Below are positions 23,410 to 35,798 of a DNA stretch of 64,000 nt, in pieces (position 1 is the stretch's first letter; each line of letters begins with the position of its first letter). The notes beneath the pieces were generated by a model. It ran no database searches and was not told the DNA's origin. It saw only the letters and a program-made list of their open reading frames with translations. The position numbers were made by a program, and so were the translations under genes. Source of the DNA: Nymphalis io (taxonomy: Eukaryota; Arthropoda; Insecta; Lepidoptera; Nymphalidae); contig NC_065916.1 in the NCBI RefSeq assembly GCF_905147045.1, positions 1,888,561 through 1,952,560 of the forward strand. Direction: 5' to 3'.

Positions 23410-23688
23410 ATGGCACTTAACGAAAATAAATGTCCAAGTGCTCTGAAGAAAGCAAACGTAAAGTCTCTCATGGTAAAACAATATGGAGACGAATGGGAGA
23501 AAGATGAAACATTTCCTTGGTACGAAAAATTATTGAGTGAAAATTTCACTGAACCTGTTGATACAGAAGCAGATGTTCCTGACAACCACGAACGACATGA
23601 TCATGATTCTAATCGCGATTGTCTGAAACCAGAAATAGCCATAATAGTTGAAGTTTTTCATTTAACCTTCATTTTCTTACTACTGTAA
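23410..23688 (+). CDS. Conserved ORF of unknown origin, copy 2
   Basis: Same 92-codon ORF as at 14369 with a few substitutions (for example CPSALKK for CPSDLKK, and VDTEAD for VDAEAD). Lacks the upstream (TCTA)n retroposon. Function unknown. Confidence 0.4.
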   Translation: MALNENKCPSALKKANVKSLMVKQYGDEWEKDETFPWYEKLLSENFTEPVDTEADVPDNHERHDHDSNRDCLKPEIAIIVEVFHLTFIFLLL

Positions 23689-24780
23689 CCGAACGATTAA
23701 CAACAGCTGATCAGCTAAGATCATGACCTCATGTCCTCGCTACCCGATAGGTAAGTACTTACTAAATGTAGTCTATTGAACTACTCAGTAATGCATCAAA
23801 ATAGTTTTATCTTGTTCTATTTATGGCGATATACCGAGGCCACAACAAGGGCCTCAAGGCCAAATTAAAGCTGACCGACTGTGTCGGCAATTAGAAGAAT
23901 TGTTAAACTCCAGGTGGAGAAGTAATAAAGCCAAGGGACAAATGGAAAAAAGTAAGATTCTAATAAAAACCGCTGAAAAAATATTTTACGGTTTTCTATT
24001 ATTATCATTCATTCATTTCATTATTATCAATCAGCTTACTTCAAAGACTAGGAAATGATTGATGAAAACATTCAAAACAAAAATTAACAAATAAATCTAG
24101 GTGTGGGCGTCGCCTGCATCGTCGCCCACCACATCCACGCCGCGACGCCGTGGGCTTCATTAAGCATTTCAAACAACCTTCGAACGAGCCAGCAAGCGGT
24201 GAGCGGCGAAAACAAATTGTATACAACCTATGAAGTATGCCACAGATATCTTGAGCTAAGTACGCACTTGCTTCAAGGCAATGCCGTGCCACTTTTGATA
24301 GGGTTATTTTAATAGTTTAGCCGTTCTCTAAATATGTCCACTGCTGACGCTACCGCGGTCGTAACTAGTCTAGCTAAGGCATACCACCACAAATCACGCC
24401 GTCTGCCGCGTCTCCCGCCGCACCGCGCACCGCACCGCCAGAAAGTGTGGCCAGGCCCTAATGATGATTACAATGAGAACGATGTTTCCCGACATGTATT
24501 TATTAATTTATATGTTAATATTTTTTTCAAGACAAAATGTTTGTATTGCCACGTTGCAACGTCTGCAAAACGTACTTATTACATTTACGATCCAGTCTTT
24601 GCAATGCGTGATTTGAATGATTGCGGGATCTCGTGCAGGAACTAATTGTATGTAATAGATACAAATATTTTTGTACAAAAAAGAGTAACTACTGAGTTTC
24701 TTGCCGGTTCTTCTCGTTACAATCCACATTCCGATTCGGTAGTAGCGTTTTACGATTCATAAGTACTTGTAAAAGTAAAT
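23689..24780. repeat. Composite repeat Q, copy 3 (full length)
   Basis: Complete from the cttactactgtaaccgaacg lead-in to the LINE-like end (gtaactactgagtttcttgc at about 24684, aagtacttgtaaaagt at about 24760). An ORF at 24334-24645 (MSTADATAVVTSLAKAYHHK) covers the GC-rich core; no known domain. Confidence 0.65.
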
Positions 24781-25008
24781 TTGATTAAAAAATTCAGTGT
24801 TCAATAAACAAAGTCTAAATTCGCTTGACTTTTTGTTCTTACCGTCAGTTCTTCGAACTAATTAATTATTATAAGTAAGTGGTATATATCGCCATACCAC
24901 TTCAATTTGATTTGATTTATTATGTATGTAAAGGAAAATAACTAAATCTGGGCTAGTGCTTTAATACGGGCTAGTAACAATTCTCAGAGACAAATAATTG
25001 AAAGACTG
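24781..25008 (+). repeat. LTR-like segment, truncated copy 2
   Basis: Matches the 3' part of 3476-3990 (from aataaacaaagtctaaattc). The TATA-bearing portion is gone. It joins directly to the ORF1 fragment at 25010, skipping the 3.3 kb found at 4000-7345 in the other copy. Confidence 0.55.
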
Positions 25009-25009
25009 G

Positions 25010-25383
25010 AAGTGCCACAAGCGTAGTACGGAGTGAATCACAACCGAACCTTACAAAAGTGAATTCGACAGAAGAATTTTTGGGCGCAACTAAAACAACG
25101 TTTCGCAGCAAACGGAAACATTATAAACAGGATGACCATATAAGGGATGAATTGAGTGAAATACGGCAGCAAATGTCTAATATTATGTCAACATTGACAT
25201 TAATTACTAACAGTCCAAAAGAATTCATAGAAAAAATCACGGATGATATTACTGTAATTAAAACACAATAAAGTAATATAAAGTCGACTACTGAGTCTCT
25301 TACAATAGAACAAGATATGATTAAAACTGACCTAACGTGCTTAACAAATAAAAATATAACTCTAGAGAGTAAAATAGAAAATG
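25010..25383 (+). pseudogene. ORF1-like fragment, copy 2
   Basis: Matches 7350-7733 but lacks the start codon region and has a stop at 25269-25271 where copy 1 reads on. The coiled-coil-like part is otherwise conserved. Confidence 0.6.
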
Positions 25384-25384
25384 A

Positions 25385-26725
25385 ATGAAAAGAAAGATGC
25401 CCAATTCTTGGAGATTGTGTATCATTATTCCAGTATATAAAGGCAAAGGTAGTGTACAGGACTGCGAAAGCTACCGCGGTATTAAGGTTATGTGCCACAC
25501 CATGAAACTCTTCGAACGCGTAATCGATTCAAGGCTCCGGCAAGAATGTACTGTCTTGGAATGTCAATATGGGTTTCGCCCAGGCTATGGAACCATAGAC
25601 CCCATCTTCGCCCTAAGAATACTGGCCGAGGCCCACAGGGAAAAGAAGAAGCCGCTGTACATGGCGTTTCTAGACCTGCAGAAGGCATTTGACTGCGTCC
25701 CACGCCAAATTATATGGTGGGCTGTGAAGATGAAGAACGTGCCACAAATCTACATATATTGACATTATCCGAGACATGTACCATAATTCGGAATCATTAG
25801 TAGGGACCGCCGTTGGCGACACACACCCTTTCCCGATCACAGTTGGTGTCCACCAAGGCTCAGCCCTGAATCCTTTTCTATTCAGTGTTGTGCTTGACGC
25901 TGTCACAGTGAAAGCCCATGAGCCGTCTCCTTGGCTCACGATGTATGCTGATGACATTGCACTTGTAGATGAGGACAAACAGGTATTGGAGCAAAAGGTG
26001 AGCCAGTGGAAGGGAGTGCTAGAGAGGGGAGGTCTAATGCTCAATGTTGCGAAGACCGAGTATAAGGCCTCTGGCAGTACGGACCCCGAACCCATAAAGA
26101 TAGGCGGAGAATCCGTTATCAAGACGGAAAAGTTTCAATACCTCGGGTCCGTACTTCACGAGTCTGGTATAATCGACCACGACCTCAGAGCTCGAATAAA
26201 CGCAGCCTGGGCCAAATGGCGGGAAGTCACCAGGGTTATCTGTGATCACAGGATACCGGTGAAATTAAAGGGCCTTGTGTACAAATGCATCATCCGACCA
26301 GTCTTATTGTACGGCAGCGAGACGTGGCCAGCTCTCGCGAGACACGTTCAGCAACTTCACGTCGCGGAAATGAAGATGCTGCGGTGGATGTGTGGCGTAA
26401 CGCGACTAGATCGCATTCGGAACGAGCACTCCAAGGCTACCACAGCCTTGGAGTTTGCGATGTAGCGGATAAGTTGCAGGAAAGCCGTCTGCGTTGGTTT
26501 GGCCACATTAGCCGCAGACCACCAGACTATGTCGGGAACCGATGCCTGGACTTTGTTGTCGAAAACCCTAGACCCCGCGGCAGGCCCCAAAAGCGCTGGC
26601 TCGATGTTGTAAGGGACGATATGAGAGAGCACGATCTCACTAAGGAGGACGCTTTAGATCGGGCAAAGTGGAGGCATAGATGCAGGAAAGCGGACCCTGG
26701 TGTTACTAGGCCGGGAAAACGCTAG
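25385..26725 (+). pseudogene. RTE-type reverse transcriptase, copy 2
   Basis: Counterpart of 7730-9066. A 4-base insertion near 25754 (ctacatatattgac against ctatattgac) splits the RT into 25385-25762 and 25776-26465. The catalytic MYADDIALV is retained in the second part. The C-terminal WFGHISRRPPDY region continues in the frame at 26285-26725. The same 10-bp palindrome as in copy 1 lies at 26429-26453. Confidence 0.85.
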
Positions 26726-27980
26726 GCAGAAGAAGAAGATTATCATTCATTCTTTCATTATTATCAATCAGCTTACTTCAAAGACTAGGAAATGATTGAT
26801 GAAAACATTCATAACAAAAATGAACAAATAACTAAGAAAAAGCTTTGGCGATACGTGGTGATGCTTCTGGTACTGGTGCTGGCCCAAGCAGAAAACAAAC
26901 TCTCAGTGCTTCAGAAGAGAGGGTGTTGGGCGTAATGGGTTTGACTGCTGTTATTGTTTAAGCTGGAATTAATGAGAGAGGTTTCGATGCTAGTTTATTT
27001 TTTGCTTGTAGTCTTTGTTTATAAGTGTATTTTCTTCTATTAACAAGTGTATTCATGTTCTTCATATTTTTCAGGCTCTACGATCAAAGAGAATCTACCA
27101 TCCTCGACCAGAGATTCTGCACGTACAGTCTGTCCATCCCAAATTTCTGCCACATATCAAATTATGTTGGATTTTATTCCTTCTTATTCTATACAAGGTA
27201 CCTTTTCTTTTTAAAGATACAATGTGTTGCCCAAGCAAATTAATTTGGGCACAATTTACCCTTCCCTTCCCTTCCTTTCATTCCCTTCCTTTCTTTCATT
27301 CCCTTCTTCATTGCTACATCCTCCACCACCACTGCTAACGCCGTCATACCGTCAGTGACGTCACCGCCTCCACAACACGGGGGTCTCCGCAGCGGCGGCG
27401 ACATCGGGCAAGCCCGTTGCATGCGGCGACACCACATCCACGCCGCGGCGCCGTGGGCTTTATCGAGCGGCAATATGTTTCAAGGCAATACCGTGCCACT
27501 TTTGATAGGGTCATTTTAATAGTTTAGCCGTTCTATAAATACGTTCACTGCTGACGCCACCGCGGTCGTAACGAGTCTAGCTGTGGCATACCACCACAAA
27601 TCACGCCGTCTGCTGCGTCTCCCGCAGCACCGCGCGCCGCACCGCCAGAAAGTGTGGCTAGGCCCTAATGATGATGTCAATGAGAACGATGTTTCCCGAC
27701 ATATATTTATTAATATATATGTTAATATTTTATTTTATGACAAAATGTTTGTATTGCCACGTTGCATCGTCTGCAAAACATACTTAGTGCATTTAGGATC
27801 CAGGCATTGCAATGCGTGGTTTGAATGATTGCGGGATCTCGTGCAGGAACTAATTGTATGTAATTGATACAATTATTTTTGTACAAAAAAGAGTAACTAC
27901 TGAGTTTCTTGCCGGTTCTTCTCGGTAGAATCCACATTCCGATTCGATAGTAGCGCTTGACGATTCAAAAGTACTTGTAA
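26726..27980. repeat. Module U, copy 2
   Basis: Counterpart of 9067-10335. At the pyrimidine tract it reads cttcattgctacatcctcc without the inverted duplication of copy 1, so it shows the ancestral state. Ends in the LINE-like gagtttcttgccggttcttc segment at about 27901. Confidence 0.65.
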
Positions 27981-28985
27981 GTCTATAGATCCAAAAGAAC
28001 TTTTAAATTTTGAACAACGTGTAATGGTGATATTCTTACGTTATATAATTATTTAAATTTTGCTAAACAATGGTTAAAAGTAGTAGGAGGAGAGACTCCA
28101 GAAAAAGTTATGTTATTATTGAGCAAGTTTTTTCAAATGTAGGTCTATGACAACCAATCTTGTATCATTCATTAATGCCATATCGACTGCTGTTGATTCT
28201 CGTCAGGTAGTTGATGTTATTTATACTGACTTCAGTAAAGCGTTCGACAAGGTTCCCCACGTTAGGCTTCTTATGTCTGAATATGGCATCTCGGGATGTT
28301 TTTAGGAGTGGTTTCAATCCTATCTTAACAAAAGAGAATCACTAGTGGTAGATAATGGTTATAAATATAAATCATTTCAGGCTATTTCTGGAGTCCCACA
28401 AGGCTTACATTTAGGACCAATTCTTTTCAACATATTCATTAACGATATAATGTTTTCTTTACGAATTCCAGTTTCATGCTATTTGTAGATGATCTTAAAT
28501 TCTTTCGAACCATTTCTTCGCCCAGTGACGTGGCTTTACTTCAGATTACGATTTATATTGCTTAAATACCTGGTGTGAAGATAACGGCATGAGTCTCAAT
28601 GTTGATAAGTGTAGCTTGGTGTGCTTCAATTGACTCAAAACGATTTCACAGAGATCATATAAACTAAAAAATTCAACGCTTCAAGAACAGAGTGAGGTTC
28701 GATATCTCGAAGTCATTCTCGATCATAAATTACGTTTCCATTTGCATGTCAACACAATCGGTAGGAGGGCTTTTAAAAATTTAGGTTTTTTATTGTGTAA
28801 TTGTAAGGACTTAAAAACCCAACCACCCTAATTACTTTATATAATGCTTTTGTCTTGATGATATGATGTTTATTCCAAAATATTAGAAAATTACTTAAAT
28901 TTAGAAGGTCCATAATGACATTAATAAGTAATACTTAATTATTCATACAAAAACACATGAACTTCTAGAAAAAAGGTTAAAATTG
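27981..28985 (+). pseudogene. gag sliver plus jockey-like RT fragment, module G copy 3
   Basis: Same gag-RT junction as copies 1 and 2 (RT from about 28145). Has the in-frame TAG near 28303 shared with copy 1, which pairs copies 1 and 3 against copy 2. Ends near 28985 with a deletion of about 80 bases relative to the DNA at 20310-20390. Confidence 0.7.
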
Positions 28986-29126
28986 ATGAATATTACACAC
29001 CAGCAATGAACTACTAATCGACTAAAAAGTTGTTGTACCTATACTAAAACTTATTTATAACGACATACTACAAACCGAAACAATACCATCTCAGTGGAAG
29101 AATTCCACTATAATACTTCTCCATAA
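28986..29126 (+). pseudogene. Sliver of the RTE-like RT (copy 3 remnant)
   Basis: Only about 140 bases corresponding to 20380-20510 remain (cagcaatgaactactaatcg to aatacttctccataa). The rest of the RTE-like module is replaced in this unit by a different jockey-like element. Confidence 0.6.
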
Positions 29127-31156
29127 GTTGCAACCAATAAAAATGAAAGAATCGAGAAAGATAAGACAGAAGTAAGCAAACCCATAAACAGAATTGTCAC
29201 AGAGTGTCCAGAACCTGAAAGAATCTTCCGGAAAATATGATCCTAAATATAACCGTCCTATTAAAATAATATTTAAATCAAAATAAACAACATTCACCCT
29301 ATTACGTAAGAAAAAAGTCTAACTGATTTAAAAATATATTCTGATCAGACACCTTTACAGCAAAAACAATTAAAAGACTTACGAAAAAAACTTAAATACG
29401 AACACGACAAAGGCAATAAGCATCTTATTATAAAATATATACGTGTTACGACGATTATATTGCTGCATCCGAAAGAAAAATTAAAAGTAACAGCAGGTTT
29501 TTTTGGAGTTTTGTGAAGTCAAAACAGACAACGAATGGTATTCCCGATACCCTAACTTACGGAAGTAGGACTGTTGGTGGAGGCACTGATATATGCGACA
29601 CCTTTAATGAATATTTCAGTTCGGTTTTCACCACGTCGAATGCTGGAGGTTCAAACAGTCACCCAAAAGCTTTGTCTTTTAATAGCTTAAATATAGGATC
29701 AATAAGTATTTCACTGCAAGCTGTTAAGAAATACCTCAAAAAGCTTGATGTTAATAAAGGCTATGGGCCAGATGGTTTGCCTCCTATATTTTTATAGGAA
29801 TGCTCTGAAACTCTTGCTATGCTCCTTTATTTATTATTTAACAAATCCTTAAACTCGGGTGAAATGCCTGCGTTGTGGAAGCGCTCATACGTTGTTCCCA
29901 TATTGAAGTCTGGTGACAAACACGTTGTCCAAAATTACAGGCCCATATCTAAGCTTTGCACAATAGCAAAACTCTTTGAAAAAATAATATATGATAGCAT
30001 CTACCCTATGCTGAGACCTTTGATTATTAAAGAACAGCATGGCTTTATTGATAAAAGATCTACGGAAACTAATGTGACAGAATTAATCCACCGCGTCATA
30101 ACCAGTATGGACAGGGGATACCAGGTAGACGTTGTGTATACCGACTTCTCCAAAGCCTTCGATAAAATTTCACACTTCATTCTCGTTCGTAAATTGGAAG
30201 AGGTCGGTATACACGGTGATCTGCTTCGTTGGCTCTCTTCCTATTTATTAAATCGAAGTCAGGCGGTTGCGGTAAGAGGTTACTGCTCCTCATTGGTTCC
30301 GATTTCCTCAGGTGTTCCTCAGGGCTCTCACCTCGGACCATTACTATTCAATTTATTTATTAACGATGTCCAGAGCATCATCAAGCACTCGACTACATTT
30401 TTGTATGCTGATGATATGAAAATATTTCTCGAAGTCGAATCACAATCTGACTGTTTGTATCTATAAGAAGACCTCAATAGATTATTTCAATATTGCTGTG
30501 ATAACCAGTTACTTCTTAACATTGATAAATGCAATATAATATCTTTTTCGAGAAAACGAAAACCGATAGAATTCAGCTATCACTTAAATGGTATAAGTCT
30601 AAGACGGGTATCCGAGGTGAGAGATTTGGGGATATACCTCGACAGTAAACTCACATTTAATGCACATATCAACCATGCTGTTGCAAAGGCTTATCGGGTG
30701 CTTGGATTTGTACTCAGGATTGGCAAAGACTTCAGAGGCTTGAAAACTTTAATTATTTTATATAATGCATATGTTCGCTCAATTCTCGGGTATGGGTCCG
30801 TGATCTGGAATCCTCAATATAATATCTACACTGACAAGTTAGAGAAAATTCAAAAAAAATTTGTTAAACACCTTGAGCTTAAAGTACAACAAAGTGCTTC
30901 CTATTCTTGTTCCTATAATTTATCACCTTTGGCCGACAGACGCATATTGAGAGATCAGGTTTTCTTATTTAAAGTTATAAGGAATCTAGTTGACTCCCCT
31001 TACCTTTTATACAACATAAATTTTAAATGTCCCAGACTAAGTTCTCGCCACCAGTGTCTATTTGATGTACCTACTACAAGAACCAAATTCACACAAAACA
31101 GTTTTATATTCCGATCTTGTAGGAACTATAACAAATACTTTTCTATTGTTATATAA
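29127..31156 (+). pseudogene. Jockey/CR1-like RT, 5'-truncated but nearly open
   Basis: Three open segments (29513-29797, 29819-30466, 30617-31156) give most of a non-LTR RT: KGYGPDGLPPIFL, NYRPISKLCTIAKLFEKI, VVYTDFSKAFDKI, GVPQGSHLGPLLFNLFINDV, catalytic FLYADDMKIF near 30400-30430, then RDLGIYLDSKLTFNAHI and the C-terminal LADRRILRDQVFLFKV. Only two stops interrupt this core (about 29795 and 30463), making it better preserved than the G-module RTs. No endonuclease or ORF1 is visible, so the 5' end is truncated. Confidence 0.8.
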
Positions 31157-31520
31157 CTTATACAAATAAGTTTGTAACCTCACTAAATTATTTTAAAAAA
31201 TTAATTAAAAATGTTTTAGATAATCGTAATTAGAGTTACTTTTAAAGAGGATGTAATTTGATGTATTTTTATTAATTTATTATTGTTAACATTATTTTAT
31301 TTTAATTAAATTCTTTTCTCTTCAGATTTTATATTAGGTTAGATTAGTTAATTAATATATTTAATTAAATTCATATCATTGTATTCAAATTGCTCTAATT
31401 CTGTATTATTTGTAAGTGGAAACCTAATTGGTATCTGTATTATCTTTTTCAATCATATATTTGTGTATTATGTTACTGTTTGTTTCTCAAATTAAAGGAG
31501 TTCCTAAAATCACTGAATCT
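31157..31520 (+). repeat. 3' UTR of the jockey-like element
   Basis: AT-rich DNA after the RT stop, with no ORF. It probably runs to about 31500 (caaattaaaggagttcctaa); the exact 3' end and target duplication are not visible. Confidence 0.4.
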
Positions 31521-31629
31521 GCACGAAAAAACTAAGAAAAATAGAAACTAATCAGAACAATAAATATATTTCACCTTTAGATAACATTATCTCCTACCAG
31601 ATTACTGATTCTTATAAAAATGTCCTAAG

Positions 31630-31784
31630 TAGCATAAAATAGCATCCACTTTCTAAGCATGGGGTGCTTAGAAAGTGGATGTCAAGCATACATCAAGCAT
31701 ACGATCCAAACTCTGGACAGAACATACAAGAAGCCTTTCAAAGACGCCTATAACCAAAAATGTGACCTGAAAAATGTTATACTT
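31630..31784 (+). pseudogene. Tigger-like transposase scrap with perfect hairpin
   Basis: Positions about 31682-31772 repeat the IQTLDRT and KPFKDAYNQKCD piece of the relic at 4187-4260. Just before it, catccactttctaagca and its exact reverse complement flank a 5-base loop (31643-31681). The relic at 4153 has only one arm, so the second arm arose by inverted duplication. Confidence 0.65.
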
Positions 31785-32225
31785 TAAGATGGCATTAAGT
31801 TTGATGCATCTAGTTACAAGTTTGCCAAAGATGCATTGAAAACTGAGCTGCAAAATGAAATTAACTTTCATAAGCAGTCAATAGAACCTAACGAAAACGA
31901 ATCGACGTTAGCTACACCTCAATATGGGAAGATTTTGACGCTTTGCCAATGTCAGCGTTTGCTTCGAACTCTACAGTTAGCAGCAGCATAATTACCATGA
32001 CGCAATATCAAGATGGTTGCAGGCGTGGACAATTATATACCCTGAACTCTCAAACTTGTCTGCAAAATATGTATTAGTAATGGCTACATCGGTACCATCT
32101 GAGAGGACTTTTTCCTAATCGGGCCAAATATTAAGTGAGAGGCGCACCTCTATTCAACCAAAGCGAATGGAAAAGATTTTATTTTTGAATATGAACCAGA
32201 GATTTCGGCCATAGAATGTTTTTAT
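31785..32225 (+). pseudogene. hAT transposase C-terminus, copy 3
   Basis: Begins inside the module (aagatggcattaagtttgat) and carries the same hATC signature with the shared in-frame stop. It lacks the LLDPRFKK segment of copy 2. Its left edge abuts the Tigger scrap, so the 5' part was lost. Confidence 0.75.
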
Positions 32226-32767
32226 TTAATATGTTATTTTACCGAAATGGCGCGACGAGCAAGTCACAGATGTTAAATGTTAACTCTGTCTATAACAATT
32301 GCGGTACTCTATGTTCAATTTCATTCTAAAGAAAAAGATTTTCTTTGTTGTTTTAGTTTTATTTAAAATATGTTTAATTTTATTTTAAGAACAAATGATT
32401 TTTGTTGTTGTTCAAAACAAAATTATTGTTTGCCATGTTTTATTTCATTTTTGATGTTTAATTACATTCTAAGCAAAACTATTTTATGGTGATTGATGGT
32501 GAGAATGTTATTTAAAAATTATTATCTATTGTTGTATTTAAATATTATTCACCTATTTGTTGCTTTTTCATTATAATTGATGCATAATGGATTGCGATGT
32601 TACTGTGATATAACATAAGCTCAGCAGGTAAAATTTTGAAAACAGTAAATCCGAATTTCTCATGAGAAGTAACGAGTAACATAACGATACTATAGTGACG
32701 AGTACTAATTGTTATAGTAACAAATACATAAGGATACGATTTTTTTCGTTACTTTTACACCTCTAGA
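32226..32767 (+). mobile_element. hAT 3' non-coding end with terminal repeat, copy 3
   Basis: Counterpart of 13573-14116, ending cgttacttttacacctctag near 32746-32766. A short rearrangement near 32410 (gttcaaaacaaaattattg) is specific to this copy. Confidence 0.55.
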
Positions 32768-32927
32768 TTTAAGACGAATTCATTTGAAAAAATAAAATGG
32801 GACGAGGAACAATGAGACAAACTAAACTCTATATGAGGTGAGAACCTTCCGCAATTTGGCTAACGAGTCTGATCAGGAAAGAAAACGGTTTAGCATCTTA
32901 AAATCAAGAAAGACACATCCCTAGCCA

Positions 32928-33197
32928 ATGGCACTTAACGAAAATAAATGTCCAAGTGCTCTGAAGAAAGCAAACGTAAAGTCTCTCATGGTAAAACAAT
33001 ATGGAGACGAATGGGAGAAAGATAGAACATTTCCTTGGTACGAAAAATTATTGAGTGAAAATTTCACTGAACCTGTTGATACAGAAGCAGATGTTCCTGA
33101 CAATCATGATTATGATTCTAATCGCGATTGTCTGGAACCAGAAATAGCCATAATAGTTGAAGTTTTTCGTTTAACCTTCATTGTCTTACTACTGTAA
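32928..33197 (+). CDS. Conserved ORF of unknown origin, copy 3
   Basis: 89 codons; differs from copies 1 and 2 by substitutions and by an in-frame 9-base loss near 33100 (DNHDYDSNRD where copy 1 has DNHERHDHDSNRD). Frame preserved. Unknown function. Confidence 0.4.
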   Translation: MALNENKCPSALKKANVKSLMVKQYGDEWEKDRTFPWYEKLLSENFTEPVDTEADVPDNHDYDSNRDCLEPEIAIIVEVFRLTFIVLLL

Positions 33198-34015
33198 CCG
33201 AACGATTAACAACAGCTGATCAGCTAAGATCATGACCTCATGTCCTCGCTACCCGATAGGTAAGTAGTTACTAAATGTAGTCTATTGAACTACTCAGTAA
33301 TGTATCAAAATAGTTTTATCTTGTTCTATCTATGGCGATATACCGAGGCCACAACAAGGGCCTCAAGGCCAAATTAAAGCTGACCGACTGTGTCGGCAAT
33401 TAGAAGAATTGTTAAACTCCAGGTGGAGAAGTAATAAAGCCAAGGGACAAATGGAAAAAAGTAAGATTCTAACAAAACCGCTGAAAAAATATTTTACGGT
33501 TCTCTATTATTATCATTCATTCATTTCATTATTATCAATCTTCAATACTTCAAGACTAGGAAATGATTGATGAGAACATTCATAACAAAAATTAACAAAT
33601 AAATCTAGGTGTGGGCGTCGCCTGCATCGTCGCCCACCACATCCACGCCGCGACGCCGTGGGCTTCATTAAGCATTTCAAACAACCTTCGAACGAGCTGG
33701 CAAGCGGTGAGCGGCGAAAACAAATTGTATACAACCTATGAAGTATGACACAGATACCTTGAGCTAAGTACGCACTTGCTTCAAGGCAATGCCGTGGCAC
33801 TTTTGATAAGGTTATTTTAATAGTTTAGCCGTTCTCTAAATATGTCCACTGCTGACGCTACCGCGGTCGTAACTAGTCTAGCTAAGACATACCACCACAA
33901 ATCACGCCGTCTGCCGCGTCTCCCGCCGCACCGCGCACCGCACCGCCAGAAAGTGTGGCCAGGCCCTAATGATGATTACAATGAGAACGATGTTTCCCGA
34001 CATGTATTTATTAAT
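33198..34015. repeat. Composite repeat Q, copy 4
   Basis: Like Q copy 2, it ends at the junction with the antisense BEL fragment (34016) rather than in the LINE-like end. ORF 33842-34165 starts MSTADATAVV and runs into BEL sequence. Confidence 0.65.
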
Positions 34016-35798
34016 TTATATGTTTATATTTTTTTCAAGACAAAATGTTTCCATTGCCACGTTGCAACGTCTGCAAATTTCATCTTGTTGACTGATTATA
34101 ACAGAATTAAAACTTTGAATTTTCTTAGTTGTACGCAAATTGGTAGAAATAGCAGCTGTAATTAGCCAGCCAAGTTTATAAATTCTTAGTTTAATAAGAC
34201 CTGGACCCAATGACTGCTCGTCGTTACCTAGAACATCCTAAAACAAGCCTGCACCACTGAGTACATCGATGGACGATGGAATGTTGAAATTAGGATCGGC
34301 AAGTTTTAAATTCTTTGGTAGTTTTAAATTATCTAAGTTAATAGGAGCAGCTGCAATCGAACCTGTTAACTCTTTAAGCAAAAAACAAGCTAGCGTTACA
34401 TAATATTTTTCGTGTATTGAAATAAGTTAAGGAATGAAACTCTCTGTTATGTGGTTAGACGAGTTGTTGCCAATACCTATAACGCTATTTTTTTTATTTG
34501 GCTTGATTCGAAACTTAAATATTCTTTTAATTGTTTGCTGATAAATGATGATTGACTTTCACATAGTATTAGTAAACGTAGTAGTTAAAGAAGACAAATT
34601 GGTATCGAGTTCTTTCGTTTGATGAAGCAATGTATTGTGTTACAAGTACGACAAGGGTCTAGTTTACAATTATAAGTTTGATGTCCTCCCCTTAAACAAT
34701 TCAGGCATAGTTTTAATCAAAATTCTTTCGTTTAAATATGCCACATTCATATATTTTGTGATCTCCGTTGCAAATAACGCAAGATTTAAAATTGTTACAA
34801 TTGTTTTGCAAAGATGTAAAAGATTTCGCTCGTTCACTATTAAAATTAGGGCCTGTAGGCCGTGAAGAGCTACCTGACGCCTTTAGTCTATCTATTTTAT
34901 TACGATGTAATGTTTTTAGTATATCAGCACGATTTGTTAAGAATTTATTAAATTGAGCTAGCGTAGATACCTCATCCTACGTACGTGCCTAGTTTAGATG
35001 ACACTATGTGTATTATTAATATATCCCAGTGCTGAGTAGGCTGACCAAGACTACACAAAACGCGCAAGTTCTTTGTAACGTGCTCCACAAGAAAACGTAG
35101 GGATCGATCAGATTCGCGACTCAACTGATCAATTTTAAAAAGAGCATTTAAATGATGATTTATTAGCTGTCGTTATTGTCATATCTCTCACATAGCAAGC
35201 GCCACGCATCATCATAGTTAGCCTCGGAAACCTCAATTTTTGAAATAATGCGAGCGGCATCACCTTCTAAATATGATGTCAAATAATGAAATTTATGAAT
35301 AGTCTTAATGCGATCGTTATTGTGTACAACTGGTAAGAAAGTGTCACGAAACTCCAGCTATCGAAAGTAGGCACCATTGAACTTATTAATTTGTAATTGC
35401 GGTAATTTATATTCTGTTTCAAAATGATCGTGATGACATCGAGACAAGGAAGAGGTATTTTGCTCGTCTTTGCGACTGTTAGAATCAGTAATAATAGTTT
35501 GAGCAATCGCAATACATGTCGCACAATCTTGCTCAATAGTATCTCGCTCATTTATTGCCAATGCCAAATTATCTGAATTTAAAACATCAATTGAATCTTG
35601 CAACTATTCGTATTGAATAGCTAATAAACATTTTTTTTCTAATTTAATTGATAATTCCGATAATTGAATTGGAGATAAATCCTCCTTTATTGAAATAGTA
35701 TCAATATAATTTTTAAATTTAGTTATACGACCTATTATAGAAGAACGCTTAGTAAGTAATGTATTTAGATCATACTAAAAATTAATGTCGCTAATCAT
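34016..35798 (-). pseudogene. BEL/Pao protease-gag relic, antisense copy A3
   Basis: Counterpart of 15476-17264, offset about 18540. Blocks: protease-downstream part (34016-34400), zinc-knuckle region (34660-34800), gag core (35170-35600), possible gag ATG at 35798. Retains the 8 bases lost in A2 at the first zinc knuckle. Contains its own lesions, for example a short deletion near 34970. Confidence 0.85.
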
